From NCBI GenBank assembly GCA_030833265.1, contig JAURHO010000130.1:1-5066 (forward strand): a stretch of DNA of 5,066 bases, written 5' to 3'. Under the pieces are notes generated by a model. The model had not been told where the DNA came from. It saw only the letters and a list, made by a program, of their open reading frames with translations, and did not search any database. Both the position numbers and the translations under genes were made by a program. This DNA comes from Crocinitomicaceae bacterium (GTDB lineage Bacteria; Bacteroidota; Bacteroidia; Flavobacteriales_D; Crocinitomicaceae). Below are positions 1 through 5,066 of this stretch, piece by piece. Position 1 is the first letter of the stretch, and each line of letters opens with the position of its first letter.

Positions 1-2276
1 TAAGAAAACATGAATTCAAAAGAGAGTTTTGGCGTAATTTCCCAAGCGATATCAATTTCTTGCCCGACGTGGATCGCATCCATCCCATTGATATTGACTC
101 TTATGAATTCTGTTGGGTCATTTGGATCCGGAACGGCTACGCCATAAGGAAAAGGCTTGTTTTTCCAGTTTGTGAAATAGGCATTGTAATTGACACCAAA
201 ATGCTTGTTGGTATAATGATATCCACCCTCTGCCGCATAAATAATTTCATTGACAATTTCAGCAAAGAATGAATTGGTATTGTTGTCAATTACGTTGGAA
301 AACTGTGGTGTGCGATTAAGGTAACCTAAATTGCAATAGATATCTTGGTACTTATTGAGTTTGTAGCTTAGACCAGATTTAATTGTAATACCCGGAATAT
401 ATTTCCAAGCCGTACCAAAATACTCGAGCCCAGGCGAATTGGCATCGTAGGTTTGTCCGTTGTACACAATGGTATCTAATGCTCCAATGCGTAAGACAGT
501 ATCGCCAAGGTCAAGGATTTTTCTTTGGAAGTAGTCAACTCCTTTATAGCCGTTGACAATGCTAGAAACATTGACAAACCAATTGAATTTTTCACCGCTA
601 TGCTCAATTTGTCCAAAAACGCCGGCATATTGCACGAGGCCATCGCGGTCTGCATTGAAAGTATTCTTGGCAATTTTATCCCCAACGCGTTTCATTGGGT
701 CTGGGTCATTGAAATTGGCTGAACTTACAAAGTAGTCAGCACCCAATAAGTTAGTGATTACTTGATAATGACGTCCTTCATAATAGCGGTAATCGAGTCC
801 GCCAGAAATTGCGGTTTTTTTGTTGTACTGATAATTGAACTGACCTAGATAACCCAACCAGAAGTGATTGTTCATGCTCGCCAATAAGATTTGACTCGCT
901 TTGATTTCAGTCATGGAATAAATCGGGTCAATGTTTGGTGTACCAAACAAAGAATTCACGGTATTTTCTGTGACCATTTGATCCCAATTGATATTCATAT
1001 TGGAATCTCGTAGGATGGCCGATGAATTGAAAATACTGGTGCCTCCACCACGGCCTATAGATAAATAGGCAAGGTTGGAGATATCTAATTTATCGTTGAC
1101 GGACCAAAAATCTTTGAGTGTAACTTGAGGTTTATTATAAAAATTCTGACGCTCACTTAAAAATTCTTGTTGCCCTTGGTCATTGGTAATGTAACCCCAA
1201 TGTTGATTATAGCGGATACCGCGGTCATTGAGAATTAATGTGGAATCATAGGGGACACCAAGTTCTTGTGATCTTGCGGCATCCCAATATTGTATCGATT
1301 GATTGTAAGATCGCTGACCGTGTTTTTGTGGAGCAGCAAATGCTGAAAGGGTAAGTAGGTGCTTGTCTAGGCGTTTGGAGATTTTAGCATATCCAAAATA
1401 CCCTTGAGTTGGTGTTCCGTCAACCCAACCTTGACCTTGCTTGTAGGATCCTGAGAAAGTGAGGCCCCAACCTGATTTGGTCATGCCTGTGTTGTAAGAA
1501 AGTGAACTGCGCAAAAAGTTGCCGGTTGCATATTCTTGTTTGAAAGAGCCTCCTTTTTTGGTGCCGACTCCTTGCGTTATAATATTGATGGTTCCTCCTA
1601 TGGAAGGCATCGCAATTTTCGTAGCACCCAAACCGCGCTGAACTTGCATTTGTGCGGTAATGGCATCGAGTCCGAACCAGTTGGACCAATAAACAGCCCC
1701 GTTTTCCATGTCGTTTACGGGAACGCCGTCAATCATGACACCTACATTGCGTTGGTCAAAACCGCGCACATTGATTCGGGCATCGCCATCTCCACCTCCT
1801 TGAGTCGTTGCATAAACACCAGGAGTTCCGTTCAATAACATTGGTAAATCACGAGAAGCTAATTCTTCAGTAATTTTTTTGGTGTCAATTTTAGTGACGG
1901 CTACAGGAACATTTTGTCCGCGAACGAGGTTGCCGATCACGCGTATTTCTTTGACTTCCTGCGTTTCGCCAATAATGATATCTTGAACGTATGCAGGTTT
2001 GTTCAATAAGATGTCAAAACGCAAAGTATCTTGTAAAGGAAGCGTAAAAACCAACTGATACGAACCGTAGGGAACATTCTTAAATTCGTAAGTTCCTTTT
2101 TCGTTGGTGGCCATTCTTGCGAAAACGGCATTGCCATTCAGCAAGGTAATCTTTGCCCCTGGAACCGTGACGTCACCTGGGTTCATGGTGGCTGAACCTG
2201 AAATGGAACCAACTTGCTGAGCAAAAGAAAATTCCACAGACACTGCGCAAAGCAGCAGCAGCAAGAAATTACGCAT
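1..2276 (-). CDS. TonB-dependent outer-membrane receptor with carboxypeptidase-regulatory-like N-terminal domain (3' end beyond window)
   Basis: This frame is open from the ATG at 2276-2274 to the left edge: 758 codons, no stop. Families of this type usually run to about 800-1000 residues, so the last barrel strands lie outside. Residues 1-19 (MRNFLLLLLCAVSVEFSFA, then Q) are a Sec signal peptide. Residues about 22-100 fit a CarboxypepD_reg-like beta-sandwich (VPGAKITLLNGN, NEKGTYEFKNVPYGSYQL). The plug domain covers about 115-235, with NVRGFD near 169-174, VMIDGVPVNDMENG at 180-193, the following YW at 196-197, QRGLGATK at 213-220 and GGTINIIT at 227-234. The remainder, rich in alternating aromatic residues, fits a 22-strand barrel. 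Such receptors import a ligand across the outer membrane using TonB-ExbBD energy. The substrate cannot be read from the sequence. The start lies one base after the stop of the upstream lamin-tail gene, so translation is probably coupled. No SusD partner is visible, though one could lie to the left. Confidence 0.93.
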   Translation of the reverse strand, partial: MRNFLLLLLCAVSVEFSFAQQVGSISGSATMNPGDVTVPGAKITLLNGNAVFARMATNEKGTYEFKNVPYGSYQLVFTLPLQDTLRFDILLNKPAYVQDIIIGETQEVKEIRVIGNLVRGQNVPVAVTKIDTKKITEELASRDLPMLLNGTPGVYATTQGGGDGDARINVRGFDQRNVGVMIDGVPVNDMENGAVYWSNWFGLDAITAQMQVQRGLGATKIAMPSIGGTINIITQGVGTKKGGSFKQEYATGNFLRSSLSYNTGMTKSGWGLTFSGSYKQGQGWVDGTPTQGYFGYAKISKRLDKHLLTLSAFAAPQKHGQRSYNQSIQYWDAARSQELGVPYDSTLILNDRGIRYNQHWGYITNDQGQQEFLSERQNFYNKPQVTLKDFWSVNDKLDISNLAYLSIGRGGGTSIFNSSAILRDSNMNINWDQMVTENTVNSLFGTPNIDPIYSMTEIKASQILLASMNNHFWLGYLGQFNYQYNKKTAISGGLDYRYYEGRHYQVITNLLGADYFVSSANFNDPDPMKRVGDKIAKNTFNADRDGLVQYAGVFGQIEHSGEKFNWFVNVSSIVNGYKGVDYFQRKILDLGDTVLRIGALDTIVYNGQTYDANSPGLEYFGTAWKYIPGITIKSGLSYKLNKYQDIYCNLGYLNRTPQFSNVIDNNTNSFFAEIVNEIIYAAEGGYHYTNKHFGVNYNAYFTNWKNKPFPYGVAVPDPNDPTEFIRVNINGMDAIHVGQEIDIAWEITPKLSFEFMFS

Positions 2277-2277
2277 T

Positions 2278-3339
2278 TTAGCGAATGATTACTTTGTGAA
2301 GCGTTTGCTCCCCTTCAGTGTTGGTCATGCGCAAGAAATAAACCCCTTGTAACGCACTGAGGTCAAGCTCAAGAACCGACTGATTAGCAGATAAGTTGTA
2401 TTCTTTGATTTGCTGACCGAGTGAAGAAACAACTTGTACTTTGCGAACTTGATTTTGTGTTTTGATAAAAACAATGCCGTTGCTTGGGTTAGGGTAAACG
2501 CTTGGCGCAATAGCTACTGTTTCTTTGACACTGATAGAGTTGCAATCACAGTTGTGTGAACCTAAAGATGTCCAGTTTCCGTCGAGGATTGGGTTTCCTG
2601 AAGTTCCGAATAAGGTGTCGCCGTTGGCATCGAGTCTGACAACAACAGCAGGAATGCTGTCCCATTCTAGAAGTGGATCAAAAAATGAAGGGTTGGTAAC
2701 TTGTCCTTTTAAAATTGTCGATTTACGGATCATGCTGTGATCTTTTGTGATCAAGATACCCGCACCAGTGCTATAAGGGAACTGACTAGACCAAGCACCA
2801 TCGTTTCCGGAGGCAGTACCCGTTTCGTTGGCTGGATTCTCGCCAATTTTACCGAAAACATCAACGATTGCAAAACCAGTAACATTAGTAGGGTTGATAA
2901 CGGTTGTGGCTGTTGTTGGCAAGGTTCCTTTTGCAAGAAGAACAGCATCATTACCATTCCAATAAAATGCATTTGTTACGTTATAGTCTGGGCAGTAAAA
3001 ACCATCGGCACGCGCTTGAAGTGAATCCCAAACAGGTGCTTCTTGACCAGTTCCGTTCGGGTCTAGTTTTTGAAGTACGGCAACATAAACACCTTTTGCA
3101 GGAACTGTACCGCTCAATTGGATTGAGTTAGCAACTGTTGCGGTGGTAGCACCGTTAGAATAACGACTCACAAAATAACCAGATAAATCAATGGCATTGT
3201 TTGTAGGGTTGTAGATTTCTAAGGCCTTATTGTTTGACCAACCTTCAACGTATTCAGAAATGAATAATTCGTTACAAGTGTTTTGTGCAAAAAGAGTTGC
3301 AGAAAAAAATACAGATAAAAAGAGTAGTGCTTGCTTCAT
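2278..3339 (-). CDS. Secreted lamin-tail-domain (LTD) protein with type IX secretion C-terminal sorting domain
   Basis: The product is 353 residues. I chose the ATG at 3339-3337 because it starts a clean signal peptide (MKQALLFLSVFFSATLFA, then Q). The frame can be extended seven codons to a TTG at 3360, but that adds only a polar leader. Residues about 20-160 resemble a lamin-tail domain: ELFISEYVEG, then NKALEIYNPT and IDLSGYFVSRYSNG, as seen in many secreted Bacteroidota proteins, often beside nuclease or phosphatase domains. No catalytic domain is recognisable here. The middle (about 160-270) is a secreted-type region that I cannot assign. The last 73 residues (from 281, VYPNPSNG, through LQGVYFLRM to HKVIIR) are a typical type A sorting domain (Por_Secre_tail), which directs export by the type IX system and usually surface attachment or release. 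It is first in a two-gene unit with the TonB-dependent receptor. A role as a surface partner that binds or presents that receptor's ligand is inference only. Confidence 0.9.
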   Translation of the reverse strand: MKQALLFLSVFFSATLFAQNTCNELFISEYVEGWSNNKALEIYNPTNNAIDLSGYFVSRYSNGATTATVANSIQLSGTVPAKGVYVAVLQKLDPNGTGQEAPVWDSLQARADGFYCPDYNVTNAFYWNGNDAVLLAKGTLPTTATTVINPTNVTGFAIVDVFGKIGENPANETGTASGNDGAWSSQFPYSTGAGILITKDHSMIRKSTILKGQVTNPSFFDPLLEWDSIPAVVVRLDANGDTLFGTSGNPILDGNWTSLGSHNCDCNSISVKETVAIAPSVYPNPSNGIVFIKTQNQVRKVQVVSSLGQQIKEYNLSANQSVLELDLSALQGVYFLRMTNTEGEQTLHKVIIR

Positions 3340-3446
3340 GAGTGCTTTGAAATTAATCAACTGACATTCAGCTTTTTGTGGTTTTTACAACTTTTAATGG
3401 TTTCGGCAACAAGATGTGCTTCAAGGAGGTCATCAAAAGTTCAAGA

Positions 3447-3477
3447 CAAATTTAAGGAATTTCTCCCGAAAAAGAAA
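3447..3477 (-). promoter_or_regulatory. Candidate Bacteroidota-type promoter for the LTD/receptor operon
   Basis: Read on the minus strand, TAAATTTG (3454-3447) matches the Bacteroidota -7 consensus TAnnTTTG at every fixed position. A TTTC (3477-3474) lies 19 bases upstream, three of four matches to the -33 element TTTG. Transcription would then start near 3440, giving a leader of about 100 bases before the ATG at 3339. In AT-rich DNA such matches also arise by chance, so the support is the position and spacing rather than the motif alone. Confidence 0.45.
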
Positions 3478-3527
3478 AAAATCAAATGAATTCTATTTTA
3501 TCAAAAAGTTAAGCCCCTATATCGTGC

Positions 3528-3552
3528 TTGAAGTTCAATCTGTGTATCTTAG
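3528..3552 (+). promoter_or_regulatory. Weak candidate promoter for the S9B peptidase gene
   Basis: TATCTTAG at 3545-3552 matches five of the six fixed positions of TAnnTTTG and ends 19 bases before the ATG at 3572. A TTG at 3528-3530 lies 14 bases upstream, which is shorter than the usual 17-23 base spacer. The leader would be only about 12-15 bases, and no Shine-Dalgarno sequence precedes the ATG, which is normal for this phylum. Confidence 0.25.
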
Positions 3553-3571
3553 TTGCCAAATTATTCAACCT

Positions 3572-5032
3572 ATGAAAAAGTCAATTTTCCTACTCTTTGT
3601 TTTTGGTGCGTCCATCTTTTACTCGAATGCACAAAACTTAACGGTAGAGCGCATCTGGAAAAATTATGAATTTGGAGCGAAGGGAGCAGGCTCTTATCAA
3701 ATGCTCAATGACGGGGTTTCGTATACAGAAATCAATTCAACCGACGATTTAGTCATGCGCAATTTATCTGATGAAAAAACCACAATTCTCATCAGTTCAA
3801 AGCAACTTGTTTGGAACAATCAAGCTATTGCAGTCGCTGGTTATGACTTCAATTCTAACGAACAAAAAGTCCTGCTTTGGACGGCTCCAAAATCGATCTA
3901 TCGAAGAAGTTTTGAGGCATTTTATTTTTTATATGATCTAAAAACTCAAAAATTAGAAGCACTTGACACCGTTCATGCGCCACAAACTTTAGCAGAATAT
4001 AGCCCTGACGGAACGAAAGTATCCTACATTCACGGCAATGATATTTTCATAAAAGATTTGAACACTGGGAAGGTTCGAAAAATGACCCAGGATGGAAAGC
4101 GCAACAAAATCATTAACGGAACCACAGATTGGGTTTACGAAGAGGAGTTTGCGATTACTAAGGCCTACGGCTGGTCGCCTGATGGTCAGTATTTGGCTTT
4201 TCTCAAATTTGATGAACGCGAAGTGCCTCAATTTCAAATGGCAATGTATGGTGAATTGTATCCTGAACAATATACTTATAAATACCCAAAAGCCGGGGAG
4301 CAAAACTCAAAAGTAACCTTGAATTTACTTCAAGTTTCTAGTGGGAAAATCCAGCAAATAGGTTTAGGTGAATACGAGTACATTCCAAGACTTAACTGGT
4401 CAAAGACGGCCAATCAGTTAGTGGTTCAAACCATGAACAGGCATCAAAATGAACTCAATTACTGGCTCTTAGATTGTAGTGGAAAGCAGTTAGTAAAGAA
4501 AAACATTTACCAAGAAAAGTCGGATACCTATGTTGAGGTTGATGATAACTTATTGATTCTCAACGATGGTCAATCTTTCTTGCGCTGCAGTGAGCAATCT
4601 GGTTACAATCATATTTATCAGATTGGTTTTGACGGAAAAACGAGAGCTATAACTTCAGGCTCTTGGGATGTCATTGAGTTTTTAGGCTTGGATCAAACAA
4701 GTCAAACAATCTATTACGCGAGTGCAGAGCCCGGAGCAATTTATAAATCTATTTATGCCATTCAACTTGACGGTTCTAATAAGCGCAACCTAACTCCTGC
4801 AATTGGCTACCACCATGCTGAATTTTTAAATGGCATGAAGTACTTTATTCATACGTATTCTACGGCCAATACTCCGCCTGTTAGCGTGCTTCGAATGGCC
4901 AACGGGCAACAAATTCGTGTTTTGGAAGACAACGCCGCATTGGCTGCTAAAATGAAAAATGAAAAACTCAATATTAATTTGGATTGTAAAAGTGATTGCA
5001 GTTATAACCCTAGTTCAAACTTTATTTTTTAA
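3572..5032 (+). CDS. Truncated dipeptidyl peptidase IV-type (S9B) protein: beta-propeller only, catalytic domain missing
   Basis: The product is 486 residues. The ATG at 3572 starts a Sec signal peptide (MKKSIFLLFVFGASIFYSNA, then Q); an in-frame GTG at 3416 would bury it behind 52 polar residues. Residues about 85-450 match the DPPIV N-terminal propeller. DWVYEEEF at 186-193 is the S9B double-glutamate motif, in which E191 and E192 correspond to human DPP4 Glu205 and Glu206 that bind the substrate's free N-terminus. YGWSPDGQYLAFLKFDE, YKYPKAGEQN and SGYNHIY are further family blocks. Complete bacterial homologues have about 720 residues and carry a C-terminal hydrolase domain with the Ser-Asp-His triad. 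Here family similarity stops near residues 460-466 (AALAAKMKNEKL) and about 16-20 unrelated residues precede the TAA. No GxSxGG nucleophile motif is present, so the product should not cleave peptides. Its 3' end overlaps the start of a DoxX-like frame by 74 bases, which points to a deletion, rearrangement or chimeric assembly. Confidence 0.88.
   Translation: MKKSIFLLFVFGASIFYSNAQNLTVERIWKNYEFGAKGAGSYQMLNDGVSYTEINSTDDLVMRNLSDEKTTILISSKQLVWNNQAIAVAGYDFNSNEQKVLLWTAPKSIYRRSFEAFYFLYDLKTQKLEALDTVHAPQTLAEYSPDGTKVSYIHGNDIFIKDLNTGKVRKMTQDGKRNKIINGTTDWVYEEEFAITKAYGWSPDGQYLAFLKFDEREVPQFQMAMYGELYPEQYTYKYPKAGEQNSKVTLNLLQVSSGKIQQIGLGEYEYIPRLNWSKTANQLVVQTMNRHQNELNYWLLDCSGKQLVKKNIYQEKSDTYVEVDDNLLILNDGQSFLRCSEQSGYNHIYQIGFDGKTRAITSGSWDVIEFLGLDQTSQTIYYASAEPGAIYKSIYAIQLDGSNKRNLTPAIGYHHAEFLNGMKYFIHTYSTANTPPVSVLRMANGQQIRVLEDNAALAAKMKNEKLNINLDCKSDCSYNPSSNFIF
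4952..4965 (+). repeat. 7-base tandem repeat ATGAAAA x2 at the peptidase/DoxX-like junction
   Basis: ATGAAAA occurs twice head to tail (4952-4958 and 4959-4965). The first copy is in frame with the peptidase (Met461-Lys462), and the second supplies the start codon of the DoxX-like frame. S9B similarity fades at or just after this point and DoxX-like similarity begins here, so the repeat marks the probable join. Lysine-rich starts of the ATGAAAAA type are very common in this phylum, so a repeat of this length may be coincidental. Confidence 0.6.
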
Positions 5033-5066
5033 ATTTACCGGAGCGGTAGAAAGTATTTATATTTTT
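4959..5066 (+). CDS. DoxX-like integral membrane protein, N-terminal 36 codons (3' end beyond window)
   Basis: An ATG at 4959 opens a frame, offset from the peptidase frame, that has no stop up to the window edge. The visible protein starts MKNSILIWIVKVIAVITLVQ, a short N-terminus running into a first hydrophobic segment (about residues 4-22). It continues QTLFFKFTGAVESIYIF (20-36). The block LQTLxFKFTxxxESxxIF after the first membrane helix is what I recall from small DoxX-like proteins of Bacteroidota, four-helix inner-membrane proteins of about 120-140 residues with poorly defined function. The assignment rests on 36 residues and memory, not on a search. The alternative is a chance open frame, but the ordered hydrophobic segment and family-like block make it better supported than the peptidase frame after position 4980. 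Any promoter would lie inside the peptidase gene, so expression would depend on that gene's transcript or on an unseen internal start. Confidence 0.65.
   Translation, partial: MKNSILIWIVKVIAVITLVQTLFFKFTGAVESIYIF

Larger units (their letters stand above)
3340..3571. other. Divergent intergenic region between the LTD operon and the S9B peptidase gene
   Basis: This 232-base region separates two divergently transcribed signal-peptide genes and must hold both promoters. The only notable elements are the two candidate promoters listed separately. The plus-strand peptidase frame happens to be open back to a GTG at 3416, but that stretch would encode a lysine-rich leader ahead of the signal peptide and is probably untranslated. 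I see no tRNA, riboswitch, terminator hairpin or long repeat in it. Confidence 0.7.

Noticed and set aside
476..1838. Several open frames of 60-100 codons on both strands within the receptor gene
   Set aside because: They overlap the 758-codon receptor frame and show no signal peptide, domain or family pattern, so they are shadow frames.
3340..3360. TTG start at 3360 for the LTD protein
   Set aside because: The ATG at 3339 gives a canonical signal peptide directly; the seven extra codons add nothing recognisable.
3424..3429. AGGAGG resembling a strong Shine-Dalgarno site
   Set aside because: No start codon of a credible gene lies 5-12 bases downstream on the plus strand, and genes of this phylum rarely use such sites.
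3416..3571. Upstream extension of the peptidase frame to a GTG at 3416
   Set aside because: It would place 52 mostly polar, lysine-rich residues before a clear signal peptide. The candidate promoter at 3545-3552 also lies within it.
3989..4316. Open frames of 74 and 104 codons overlapping the peptidase propeller
   Set aside because: The peptidase frame here carries the strongest family motifs in the window (DWVYEEEF, YKYPKAGEQN), so these are shadows.
5001..5008. GTTATAAC palindrome as an integron or insertion-sequence end near the peptidase break
   Set aside because: It does not match the integron core pattern, has no partner repeat, and lies inside the DoxX-like frame.
5036..5048. TACCG-GAG-CGGTA hairpin as a terminator or mobile-element end
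   Set aside because: The stem is only five base pairs, no T tract follows directly, and the sequence is explained as codons of the DoxX-like frame (FTGAVE).
4980..5066. Insertion sequence or intron interrupting the peptidase gene
   Set aside because: The foreign stretch reads as the start of a DoxX-like membrane protein, not as a terminal inverted repeat, transposase or group II intron 5' end. An element further right cannot be excluded.

Overview
The window looks like chromosomal DNA of a member of the Bacteroidota, probably Flavobacteriales. Base composition is AT-rich. One gene product ends in a type IX secretion sorting domain. Another is a TonB-dependent receptor with a carboxypeptidase-regulatory-like N-terminal domain. 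Starts lack Shine-Dalgarno sequences, and one upstream region carries a good TAnnTTTG box. A closer assignment (for example a Crocinitomicaceae-like lineage) would be a guess.

Layout. Positions 1-2276, minus strand, hold the first 758 codons of an outer-membrane TonB-dependent receptor that runs off the left edge. Immediately upstream of it, also on the minus strand (2278-3339), is a secreted lamin-tail-domain protein with a C-terminal type IX sorting domain. Its stop codon is separated from the receptor start by one base, so the two are almost certainly co-transcribed. Positions 3340-3571 form a divergent intergenic region with a plausible promoter for the minus-strand pair and a weaker candidate for the plus-strand gene. 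Positions 3572-5032, plus strand, encode a secreted dipeptidyl peptidase IV-type (S9B) protein that contains only the beta-propeller half. The catalytic alpha/beta-hydrolase domain is missing. A second plus-strand reading frame begins at 4959, inside the 3' end of the peptidase gene but in another frame. It stays open to the right edge and reads like the N-terminus of a DoxX-like inner-membrane protein.

The left three quarters is an ordinary envelope locus: a surface or secreted protein made together with an outer-membrane transporter, next to a divergently transcribed periplasmic or surface peptidase. The unusual point is the right end. There the peptidase gene loses its catalytic half at what looks like an abrupt join to the start of an unrelated gene, at a short ATGAAAA tandem repeat. 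This is either a real deletion or rearrangement that made a propeller-only protein, or an assembly chimera. The sequence alone cannot decide between them. I found no RNA gene, CRISPR array, insertion sequence or phage signature, and nothing that supports a new multi-gene system.
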